Shown in pieces: positions 1 to 11,600 of a DNA stretch of 43,868 nt (positions within the stretch are counted from its first letter, which is position 1; each line of letters begins with the position of its first letter). Both the position numbers and the translations under genes were made by a program. The notes below the pieces were generated by a model. The model was not told the DNA's origin and made no database searches. It saw only the letters and a program-made list of their open reading frames with translations. The stretch lies in the NCBI GenBank assembly GCA_020650975.1, contig JAIPMN010018927.1:7037-50904 (forward strand). Direction: 5' to 3'. This stretch comes from Apostichopus californicus (lineage: Eukaryota; Echinodermata; Holothuroidea; Aspidochirotida; Stichopodidae).

Positions 1-43
1 CGGGGGGGGGGCGGCTGCCCCCCCCCCCTTGGCTACGCGCCTG
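1..43. mobile_element. Truncated end of a second copy of the 744-1041 MITE family
   Basis: The sequence ending in CCTTGGCTACGCGCCTG is the reverse complement of the left end of the 744-1041 element, including the hairpin with loop GGCT (the complement of AGCC). It is cut by the window edge. Confidence 0.8.
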
Positions 44-337
44 ATCCCCCCATTTATTGTAAACAATGATATTTTCTGCTGATCTGTTGCAAGAGTGAAA
101 CATTACTTCACAGCCCAGCTGGGTTGCTTTCGTTTTGCAAATTGGCAAAGGTTATGCAGTTAAACGCTGGTATTAGTTTTGGTATCGCAACCTTTTGACT
201 TTCCTTCCTCTGTTACACATTCAGGTAACAAAAAACCGTTCAGTTTAAAAATAAAAATAAAATCTGGTATTCTCCCGGAGTTTCAAAACATTTTAAAAAC
301 AAAGAATTGCTGGGTCAAATGGAAGTGCTGCTAAAGG

Positions 338-391
338 ACTGGGGGCGGGAGGGGACTGGGGGCGGGAGGGGGACTGGGGGCGGGAGGGGGA
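338..391 (+). repeat. G-rich minisatellite, 17-18 bp unit
   Basis: Three copies of ACTGGGGGCGGGAGGGG(G). Dense G runs on the plus strand make it strongly G-quadruplex-prone. The open frames across it on both strands are low-complexity artefacts. Confidence 0.85.
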
Positions 392-743
392 TTGGGTTCT
401 GTTTGAGTAAGATTGGTGTAAATACAAAGAGAAGGCACAAAGCCAAATTGACTCAAAATGTTCATCACTGTGATAAAGGTATATATTCGTCATTCCATGG
501 TAACATTTAGTGTGATAGGACAGACCTGGTATAATTCCATCAACTCTCAATTTAATAAGAAAAGCAAACATTGCAGTTTGTCCCATACATTATTGTGTCA
601 CTTGCAAGAAAGGTTCAAGAATTATAAATACTTTTAAGGATCTCACTTGATGCAAACTTGGTGCCAAAGTTTAGCCGTATTTTGTTTGTAAATATATTCT
701 TTGGAAACATGTCAAATTATTGGCGATTGAATGCTCCTTTAAG

Positions 744-1041
744 CAGGCGCGTAGCCAAGGGGGGGGGCGAAGGGGGCAGCCGCCCCCCCTTGAGCATATA
801 TATATATATATATATATATTTTTAATGTTTTTATGATATCGCTAGTATTTTCAAAAGAGAAAATGCTAAGATGCAACTTACAAGGCCTGGGAAGTGCCTT
901 TTCCAGCGATCTGGGAGGCATTTTCAGCCAAAATTTTCTTGTACGCTTCGTGCCAACCATGGTGGCGCTACGCTTAGATAGTTTGCAATGCCGAATCTAC
1001 AGTTTCGCCCCTCCCTTGGCAAATTCCTGGCTACGCGCCTA
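744..1041. mobile_element. hAT-type MITE, 298 bp
   Basis: Ends CAGGCGCGTAGCC / GGCTACGCGCCTA with perfect 8-bp duplications 'cctttaag' at 736-743 and 1042-1049. It contains a (TA)n tract at about 797-820 and a GGGGGC-AGCC-GCCCCC hairpin at 772-789. No transposase. Confidence 0.9.
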
Positions 1042-1385
1042 CCTTTAAGGCAAAGTTGAGGATGGCATCGACTCCTCAGTCGAGACCTAACTGTAACAGT
1101 GAATACACTGGTTCATGGAATTTGATCAACCTGTCAAAACATTGTTATAAGGCTTTAATTAACAACGGATATCAAAAGTTAAAAATTCAACTTGGGTCAA
1201 TGTTTGTAATCCATTTCAACATTCGATTTGAGACCAAAACAAGTGTATATTTTTTGGAAAACATACTGGAAAGGTGTGTTACCTCTCCACAGTAGGCCCA
1301 GGGTCTACACATTAAAATATCACATCAATTCATCGAGATCTGATGTGAAAGAATAAACATAGTTAGATAGAGAAAAAACATAGAA

Positions 1386-1621
1386 TAAACATAGCTCAGT
1401 GGTTAACACCGGTGCCTTTCAATCATAAGGTCCCGAGTTCGAGTCACTCCAAGATTAATGCATATCGTCCAATAACAGAGTTGTTGACAATTGACACTTC
1501 ATAATCATGGACGTTAAATATGAATCTAAGAGACTGACTTCGGTCAACTTGCGGCTTTGATAAGCCAATGAGGCTTCTTCGTCAGTTCCTGCTTGCAGGA
1601 GGATCTAACATACATACATAG
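1386..1621 (+). mobile_element. tRNA-derived SINE
   Basis: An A-box (TAGCTCAGTGG at 1392-1402) and a B-box-like GAGTTCGAGTC (1435-1445) are spaced as in a tRNA gene. The acceptor stem is absent and the unit continues about 170 bp to an (ACAT)n tail at 1607-1621. This is the layout of a tRNA-derived SINE rather than a functional tRNA. The family is not identified. Confidence 0.7.
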
Positions 1622-2562
1622 TATTGACTATTGAAATGTTTACAAAGGATCGATAAACTAGTTGTTTGATGGTTGGTAATAAGTACAAATTATCTTGCAA
1701 GCACCTGCCCTTTCAGATATTTGAAAGAACTTTCAATTACACCATGTGTGTCTCTTTCAAAGTACATTATTTCTGCATTTTTGGTATTGATGAGACTCAA
1801 ACACACCTGTCTATCATTTTGTGATACAACACCGCATAGATTTAATCACGTACATGTTTGACGAGTTAAGACCACCGCGTGGCTACCTACGATGTTACAA
1901 GTGACTTTGTAAAACCATATGTGGTGTAGAGTTTACTTATGTTTATCCAGACCAGAGTAACTGAAACAAAAAACATCTTTGGAGCATTGCCCTTCAATTT
2001 TCAACCTACCTGTACAGACTGTTAAGTTTTTATCCAGTGTTATGTGAATAAATTCTGGTCTCAACCATATCAATACCTTCTGATATGAACCAGTTTAAAG
2101 TTCCCTTGATGTTATGCTATTAAACACTATCTGATCAGAATCAGATCTGATTTTGTACCAGCTTACACCTAACCCTGATGAAGACCAGCTCAACAATATC
2201 TGAATCAAATGCAGTTCCATTACTAATCTTTAATATCTTTAACGGATTGCTATCGTACACATATGAACATATTTCTCATTAACGATTCATCCCCAATGAA
2301 AACATTGAAAAAGTCATAGGTCAAAGGTCACTTCATGTTAATGAAAATAATGAAAGTTTCTCTGAACACTATCAATAAACCGTTCAAAATATCCTTCCTG
2401 TCGCTTTCTTCAACTCCTTGTCAGATTTATCTTGAAAATCAAGAAATGTATATCAATTTCTGTCTTGTCTATCATAATAATTCTCACCAGACAGTTCTCA
2501 AATTTGTTTCAAAGTTTAGTTTTGTATGAGAGAGGAGATTGAAATATATTTTAGAATGATAC
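1622..2562. other. TIMELESS downstream flank, nothing recognised
   Basis: AT-rich sequence without exon-like frames or evident repeats. Confidence 0.5.
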
Positions 2563-2568
2563 TTTATT
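2563..2568 (-). terminator. Polyadenylation signal AATAAA of TIMELESS
   Basis: On the minus strand AATAAA reads 75 nt past the TIMELESS stop codon, giving a short 3' UTR of roughly 100 nt. It is the nearest canonical hexamer I see downstream. Confidence 0.6.
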
Positions 2569-2642
2569 CCTGCTTCGAGTCCTTCCCTCCTGGTTCTATT
2601 TTAATCACACATTAATTATCAAAACTAACATAATTCTACGGA

Positions 2643-5600
2643 TCAATCTTCTCCCGATTCTTCATCACTCTCTATAAGGGCTGCCCGTCTCTGGACCAGA
2701 ACACCGACAGGGACGTCGTCATCTGAATCGCTGTCATCCGAGTCCAAAACCGATCGACTCTTAAGAGACTTTTCAGGGACTTTGTGTTCTTCTGTAACAG
2801 AAACAATAAAGCTTTTTGAAAATGCTTTCTGGTTGTGTAAATATGGCAGATTAAACTTCATCCAAAATGTTGTAAGTTTTGTCAATATGGTATGTGCACA
2901 TAACACTCCTTAATGCACAACTTTGTCCAGTACTACTATTTACAAATTTAGGAGTATTCTTAGGATTTGAAATATGCAAAATCCTGTAATATCCCTTGAA
3001 CTTTCTGTAGAACCAACAAACCTCTTGAAAAAATTATTATTTATTTACCTGGATCTCTCTTCAAGTTTTTAAATTGATCAGAGTCCACCTCTTAGTGTAG
3101 GTGTCATGGTTACCTAGGTAACAGGCCAATTGGAAGGCAACACATCTGCATCACTATGAAAAGTCATTTGGGTTTTGTTATTCTTCTTTTACATTTTTGC
3201 TTGACGATGACTGTGGTAAGCAACGTGTCAGAGATAATTCCAGAATAAAAAATACCTCTCTTTTTGGAAGCTATTTATGGCATGTTCCTGTTTCTGGTAT
3301 ACCTTTTCACTTATATTTTAAACACAATAGGAAATTCCCAAAAAATGGTTTGGAAAAACCATTGTGTTTGTTACAGTCACCTTCAAGTCCTGTTTCCTGA
3401 TTCTTATCTCCACTTTCCATTGCTTCCTCTCTTATGTTTGGTTCGTCTTCACTATCGCTACTCAAAGCGACCCTGGATCGCTTGGCTGGCTGGCTGGGGG
3501 CAGCATTCCTCTTTATCACAAGGTCACCCAATGGTTCATCATCACTATGGATTCAGACAACGATTCAGAAAGGTCATTAATCACACGAATTTAAAAGTAT
3601 TAAGAAGGGGGAAGGGTAGAGGAGTACCTTAAAGGGTGTGAAGACTCGCGCACAAAGAAACGTCTCATGCTGGTAATCTGACCTAGTTTCGAATGAGGTG
3701 TAACAGAAGTGTTAGACACCACCATCGATCCAATAAAAATACACACACAGCTTGCTACCGTCGATAATTTGACACTAGTGTACAGTCAATACATACAGCT
3801 ACGGTCAATACCCACAAAACATTGTATATAGCAGAATGGACATCTCAGGTCTAGATAAAAGATAACAAGGTATCACGTTTCATTACTGTCTGCATTTTGT
3901 AGCGACAAGAAGAAAACGTCATTTGCAAGCAACGGAAAGTTAGCTTTTTCAGAGTGCGGCACGCGATTTGGGGCGATTCTTCAATGCCTTTAACAGTAGA
4001 CTCTCATTTTAGGAAGCTCCTGATTCAGAGTAACTTCTTTAACCAGTGAGAAAGATGGCATTTTCTACTTTCAAAAAAATCACGAGGGCCTTTAGTTACC
4101 TATCCTCCGATGACGACCCACTATCGAGTGGTCTCTTGACCCTGGATTTAGAGGGCGGTGTCTTCCTCTCTTTCACCTCATTCAAATCTTCTTCACCTCC
4201 TCCTTGAGTATCTCCATTGCCCGGACTTTCTGGAGCTGATAACTTCTCCAAGACCTCTTCAGCGGTCATCATTTTCTTTCTTGGTTTTCGGGTTTTCTTT
4301 TGCTCTTTTTGTTTGCTTGCCAATTGTTCCAACATTCGGTGGCGCTCCCTCTGTTTCTTGACCGACTCCGTTTCCATGCCGGGCTCTATGGCCTCTGCCC
4401 TCTGTCTCAAGCCCTCGATGGATGAGTTGCCTGGAATCCTCCAAAATGTCTCCTATAACACAAGCAGTACATAATTGATGAGTTGAACTCAAACACTCAC
4501 ATCACTAACAGAAATAATCCGAATCCATACTTATATATTTATCTATATATATATATCTAGATATATCAAAATCTGAGGTGTTTTGAAGGTGACTGGAAGT
4601 CTGCATAGCAACTAATCAACAAAAAGATAGTTTGAATGTGAATTACAACTAACTGTAAAATTATTCAATGATCTGGGTTGTTTTTATCTGTGAGTATGAA
4701 GTAGCATTATAAATGGGCATTCCTTCAAATTGATTCTAGGCATGGAAGGCTCAAACAGGTTAAATTGTAATTAGTCAGTCCTGGTTACAAATTCAGAAAC
4801 ACTTGTAAAGATCAGGTGGAAAGTGCAGCAAAATCTGGGGACAGTACATCACAACCGGGGATTGCCCTCGGAAATTAGAAACAGCCAGTCACCTGAATGT
4901 AAGTGTGTCTATGAACAAAATCCTGTTAAGAGTGTAAAATCATCAAGGCCTCTTTGCTTTGCTAATATTTGAATTATTACAGCCAACCTCTCAGGCCCTT
5001 TAACAAAGTAAATGCATTCCAATTTATTTATTCCTTTAGTCCTGTCCAATGCTAAGCTTGCCAAAAAGATTGCATCAGGTTGAACAAAATTAACACAAAA
5101 AGAAATCTTCTCTTAACATAAATTACCAAAATAAAATTAACAATATCAATTTTAAACTATGAGTTATTTAATAAGAGAAAGCACATAGTCAGCGAGATGC
5201 AAATTTGCTACCGAAAGCATTATGTTTGCATATCATTGTGTCTTTTACATTAATGTAGTTACATATAAAAGTCCCTCTCCTCCTCATTCCACCCCCCCCT
5301 TCCCGATGTCAAGGCACCTCCCAAGAGTCACATGAAATAAATGGGGACAGAATGTCTTGGAGAAGAAAAGGTTGCATTTGAAAACTCTCAAGAAAATTGT
5401 AAACTTGACTGGTTGTCCTTTCTCATACTATTTTCTGCTCTCTATTAGTGTGATGGCAACAAGCAAATTCTTTTATGAAAATACAGTCAAGTTCTCCAAC
5501 CTGATGACCGGACGGTGGGCTCATCCCCACCCTGCGAAGAAACTTCTGGAAATGTTTGTTTCCTAATGCACGGGAGCAACTTTCCTCCAAAGGAACGATA

Positions 5601-8600
5601 GGAACAGCTTCTTGATCATTTTCTGAAAATGGAAAGCAAAACAACAAAATGAAAAGTTTCTGTATTGAAACAATTTTGTATCCAAAAGGCAGGATGCATA
5701 GGACATAATGTTCAATAAAGTCTGCAAATTAACTGGATGAAATTGTGCTATCTGAAGTCAAAGAGAAGAGCTTGAAATAACATGCAGTGCTAAGGAGAGG
5801 GTGCTCTATCCAACCAAGTTTTTTGGGCCCTTCTCTCAATAGACACAATGAACAAAACACAGAACAATAAACACAGAACAATAAACACAGAACAATAAAC
5901 ACTAAAAAGAGGTAGACACTAACACATGTAAACTAACGATAAAATCATATATAACAATAAAACAACCAAGGAATTTCATTTACACTCATGAAGACAACGG
6001 TACTTAAATTATCAGCAAACCTTTGACTTTTTCTAGACTTAATGTATCTCTTTACATGACTTTCAAAATGGGGATTTAGTAGGTTGTTGAATATGCATAA
6101 CTGCCATGCAACCATTCATGACATTGGCCCAATCATTACATCAAACATCACAATTAATGGGAACATGTAAGCTGTATGTAGACACAGTGCATAGTACAGG
6201 CCTGTTTCTCAGATCTGTACTCCACACATGAATGGCTTTTTGTTGTCACGATTTTACAAAAGACAACGCTCACTGCAGCAACGGAATAGTATCCTGTCAG
6301 AATGGAATTACTTTTAGAAAATTATCAATTAGCTGTATGTTTTTTAGCGTGAGTAAATGAAATGGGAAAATCACCATCTGTTTCTTTATCGTCTGCCCGG
6401 ACTTTCAATCCTTCCTGAATCCAAACAATCTGGTCTCGGAAACCTGGAAATAAACAACAACAACAACAGGATAAACAGCTTTGTAAACGGATGGGTTGAA
6501 CATTCAAATGTCGCCTTAGTCAAACAATTGTTGGTGAAAGTTATACATGACTGAAATAAACTATTCCAATCGGAGAGGGACTTTCTAAAGCTGGCCACCT
6601 ACTGCATGACCGAATGTTATTTCAACTAGACTCAACTAAAACATCGTTACTTGGAAAATCATGGATAGGTGGGCTGTGTGGATGTTATTACAACTATGAC
6701 TTATAAAGAGTAAGCTATTCTTAAGTTGTGTCGGATACTGTCAGTGAAAATCAACACGTACTGTCTTTCCGTGTTACAGTCAGCGAAAGTGGTGCAGTGT
6801 GCAGCAGTCCACGGCTTAACTGCCTAGTTACCGGTTGAGTTGAGTCACATTCATTCTCAGAAGTGTTGGACTAGTTTAAGATCCAAACTGACCTGGCAGC
6901 ATTACCACCTGCAATGAAACCTGTGTGAGCTCCATGCCATTCATGTCTTCCCAGTTGACATGTGTAAACTGCTGAGTGTCGTAACTAATTTATTAATATA
7001 TCTACCTTTCTTTTGTAATATATCCAGTAAGGATTTCATGTTTTCTTTGGTAGGTTCACTATCTCTCTCATCACCACCTTCATCATCATCATCATCAGAC
7101 TCATCTGTTTCCTCTGCTTCACTCTCCTCTGCTTCGCTCTCATCCGAGGGTAAATCATCCATCCCTTCATCTTCCCTGATAACCTTCTCTCTGTCTCCAT
7201 TTTCAGTGTTAGCTGAGGAAAGGGAGCGACAGAAAATTTAGTCCAAGAAAAAACTTTAACAGCCAAGGTCACAGAGTTTATTTGGTCGAGGGGACAATAC
7301 AAAGGTAAAAAGGGATATTGGCTCTAATTCAAATAGTAGATGATGGCTCAGATTGCACAGGTAGGGAACTAGGGTGACATTAAATGTAACCTGCATTACA
7401 TCAAGTTTGTAGTATTGTAACAGCAGTAGTTTGTGTCAGCATTCAATATTCAGTGGTAACAGATCGAACCTCCATAATCGAATATTGCATAGTAACTTTG
7501 AAGGCTCTGAGCTTATTAGATACTGTGGTTCCTGTGTATGGTTCCTGCTATGAGTTCTTTGCACTTGCATAGCAATGTGCCCGTTTTGCATGGCATTCTG
7601 TGATGGGATACCAGATAAATTATTCCCTGGGGATGGACCTCAAAAATCAAGCAGACTATGTCAAATTGTAAGAAAGGACAAGTTCAGGGTCAAAGGAACA
7701 AAGGTTAAATTAATTTACTCTGCAATTTTTACACTGATTTCGTGACACGCTTCTTAAAAGGTATGTCAAGAAATTGGGGAAAAAATAAAAAATCGAGACA
7801 CAGAGTGCAGTTGGATACCCAGCTAGAGCTGTTAATGTATGATTCATCATTTAAATATTTGTCAATGTTATGGTTCACGTACCCTCATCTCTTGTTGCAT
7901 CATCTTCATCGATGAATGGTTCCTGACAACAACAAAAATACAAGACAATGCCTATATTACACCAGATGATTAGAAAGACAAACAAATTTAATATCATAAC
8001 TAGATTAATTCTTCATTCAGAAGAACATCTAAGGAATCCAATTATAAAATTTGTCTTGAAAATCTTTTGTCTGCCAGTATGCAAGGCAACTGTGCAAAGG
8101 CAGTCTGCCTCTGGAACTGAACCAGTTAAAATCAAATCCTCATAACTGCTAAACATTCACTTACAACAACTGATCAGTAGTGTAAGTGCAATGTCTTTGA
8201 TAATATCACCAAGCACCAATGATAACCAGATGCATGAGCTTATTCTCCCTTCACTGTAAATACTGCACTCTCTATGTTATGTAAACAAAATACAGCCATC
8301 TTGAGATCGACATCTAACCTCGAAATCTCACTTAATCCTACGTGTAAACACCACAAGTCCTTGAGATTATCACACACAACAAATGTACTGAATGTGGTGC
8401 AAATTGGATAGGTGTCCCTATAGTACTTTAAGAACTGAAAAATTTGAAAGTGAGTGGACTAACCATAAAAACAGTTTTTGTTTCTGGAACTAGTCAATTG
8501 AATCATAAAATTTAATAAAACTTAACAACGTACCTCCTCCATGTTTTTCTTTCGTCTACCCCGTCCCTGTCCTTTTGGTCGTTTCTTTCTTACATCCTTC

Positions 8601-11600
8601 TTGTCTGTTATTAGGTTAAGCTCTAACAGCTTCTGTATCACCTGAGATCTGGGCCTTGGTTTGATCATAGCACTGATAATATCACCCAATATATCTGTAG
8701 AGGTGAACAGACAAAGTTTGCTACCACTTTTACTTACATCAAGTACAAAAGTCTACATCTTTCTTCATGACTAGCAAGAACCGTGACAGCAACTTATTAT
8801 GGAGGCTAACCAGTTAAAACTATACCATCCACTAGAACTAGATGCAACCAGCTGGTAGAAAATGCTTAGACACGTAAATTTGGTTCAACCTTCCAATATT
8901 CCCATAATGCAACATTTCCTGCTCCTGAGATAATTTGTACTGTTATTGCACACTGAGGTTTGGTGAAAGGTAATGAGCATAATTCCCATTTGTCTTTGCA
9001 CTGGTTAGGCCAACCAGACTACCATGATAAGAAAATAATACTTTGTAAAGAAGATTAATAGTCAGATGCTATAATACAGCAAAACCAATCATTTCCATAG
9101 CAACCAGTACCACACTTGATGTATAACTTCTGCAATTTCTTGAACCGCAACATCTTCCTTCTATATATTTAAAGGATATTTCTATATATTTTGCAGATAT
9201 CCAGCTGTTTCCTCCACATACCTTCTGAATCTTTGTTATCTCCAAAGAGTTCCTTTAACTCATCCACTTGTTCTTCCCTCCACAAAGTTACTTTCTTGGC
9301 TCTATAATGAAAGTGAGATAAAGTGAGCATAAAACTGGTAATGCCTTAAAGTTCTTATATCTAGCTTTTATGCCAAAATATTAAGCAGTGAATTGTAACA
9401 GATGTTAGTGACATCCAAACTAGGCTTATACAGCTTTGGAAAGAGTTAAGAAACGTTGCAGAATAAAGGAGAAGAATAGTTTAGAGAAGCCTTCATGATG
9501 TGTCTAACTTGTGTGTAAGGTTCTTAAGCACACATGAAATCATATAGTAGCTTACCCTTTTGCTCTCTTCATATCTGCAAAGTTTTCAATTAACTGGAGA
9601 TTAACCAACTGTCTGATCACCTACAAAGGAATAAAGAACAACTTTATTAGTAGTAGTAACTTTGTGCAAAGAATTTCAAGTTCATTTCTTATGTTAGTAT
9701 CAGCTGAAAGTAAAAAGTGGTAGAATAGTAGAGTTCATTTTCCTATGATTTGGATACAGGAATTGCAGTCATACAAGTGGAAATTCAAGATAACGAAATT
9801 ACAGATTAAAAAATTACAGTGTATTACAGACATTGCAGTGGTTCTAGCCACCATTAAAGACTAGCATATCAGAGATTATGAGCTTCAATCTTGGTTCTTC
9901 TGATTTAATACACTTTCCATGTCTTTCCCACTTAAAATCTTATTTCAAATATAATCTTGCAGGAATTAATGATTAAACCATTTGGAAAACCCCTTGTTCC
10001 AATCTTGGAACTATGACATCATATGATAACTGATGCAAGTCACAAACCAAACACTTAGATACAATCTTTTCCACTAACAGTATGATGCATATAACATGTT
10101 GCAGTTTAATGTTCAACACTTGACCTGACCACTAACACCAGGTTTACAGTACTACCTTATCTTGTTTTTCTTTCTTATAATTTTGGAACTAGATTTCAAT
10201 TGACTAAAATATAACCATCTGATGACCTTAAAAAGAATACTTCTCTACTTAAAAGAAAAAAACCTTTGTTATGCGAGTTTCAGTTGAAGCTAAAATAAAG
10301 ATAAAGATAATCCAAGAATCCAAAAACAACACTTAACCAAAGCTTATGCATATCTGATTTAATGACATTTGAAAACTTACCAGCCCCCCCCAAAATTTTG
10401 TAAACACATTCACCATGGTTGTGACATCACAGATTCATTATGTCTAGCTAGTCTAAATTATTTCAGGGCCTCTTTTACTGGGTCCTGTTTCCAAAACTAT
10501 TGTAGTTATTTACAGTGGAACAATATTTCACTTCATTACATGCTATCATGTAGCATGACTTCATTACGTAGTACAACTGCAGAGAGAATCTGTGACATCA
10601 CAGCAATGTTTGTGCCGTTTTTAAAATTTTAAAGGGGATGAGTTAATTTATAAAGGTAATATTTGTCTTAAACTGTAATGAGAATATGCTTTGGTGAATT
10701 GTTGTATTGCCTTTTTTGGGGAGTTATTTGCATTAGGTATGAAAAACTTCTGGACTTTTCTTTGAATTATGGAACTTACCTGCTTTCTTGTTTTGGAATC
10801 ATCTGAGATGTGTTCCATAATATTATCCACTGTATCTTTGTCTGGATAAATGAAATAAAACTCATGATGAAACAGCCATTTTATGAGTTATGAATATTAC
10901 ATATGACTGATGACGGTATAAATTGACATCCAATCACCGACAGCTTAAGAAAAAAGAAAGATGTCTTCAAGATGGAAACATTGTTTGTTAGTTGCTTTGG
11001 GTATCAACATTCTTTAGTTCTTCCTGAACACTCCCTATCAATTTCAAATGTCACTTCTACTATATAACCCGCGGTATCATACATTGGAATGAGAATGAGG
11101 GCAATGACCTGCACAGTGAATTTCAATCCATCAAAGATCCAGCAATTTGTTCACGTTAAGTTTATACTAAAAATTTGAATACCCTTGTTTTAAAAAAAAT
11201 AGTTTTAACGCAATTAAGGAATTTTTGGTCCTTCATAGGCCTCCATCAACTTATTACATAAAGGTTCTGTTTTATTGGGAAGACTCTTCAAAGTGGTCAG
11301 AATATATTCTCCATCAAGGCTGACGATAAACAGGTGTCATTTTAAATCCAGACATGTTTATGAAATATCTCATCTAGCCTCTCATGTTTAACCCCTAACC
11401 TTTGATGAATAATATTATTGAATAACCTTACAACAAGATACAAAAAACAAAACTTAATTTGGCCTTGTGACTACTACAAGATTTAAAATTGAGTCAAGCA
11501 ATTTCTATATTCCGTTCTGGTTGTCAATATGCTTTTGAAAACCATATCGAATTCCAGAACGACCTGTTGGATTTTTGGACCCGCTAGATTGACTTATCAA

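Larger units (their letters stand above)
2643..7922 (-). other. TIMELESS: TIMELESS coding exons 25-31 (residues 978-1344, acidic linker, PARP1-binding-like region, C-tail)
   Basis: Exons in transcript order: 7883-7922, 7006-7212, 6375-6443, 5501-5622, 4100-4452, 3381-3544, 2643-2791. Exon 26 is a Glu/Asp/Ser-rich linker followed by '[11 protein letters not shown]'. Exons 27-29 encode '[18 protein letters not shown]', 'AVPIVPLEE', '[18 protein letters not shown]' and 'ETFWRIPG', matching the region of human TIMELESS that binds PARP1. Exon 29, the longest at 353 nt, continues with a basic coiled stretch ('[20 protein letters not shown]'). The last exons carry repeated Ser-Asp/Glu clusters such as '[11 protein letters not shown]' and end in 'ESDEESGED', likely CK2-type phosphorylation sites. 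Confidence 0.92.

Noticed and set aside
739..1048. Open frames on both strands
   Set aside because: They are inside the 744-1041 MITE; the Gly/Ala/Pro-rich end comes from G/C runs and the Ile/Tyr run from (TA)n.
1392..1450. Possible functional tRNA gene
   Set aside because: A and B boxes are present, but there is no matching acceptor stem and the transcript continues into a SINE body.
3197..3632. Plus-strand open frames of up to 122 codons
   Set aside because: They are antisense shadows of TIMELESS coding exon 30, which has splice sites and homology on the minus strand.
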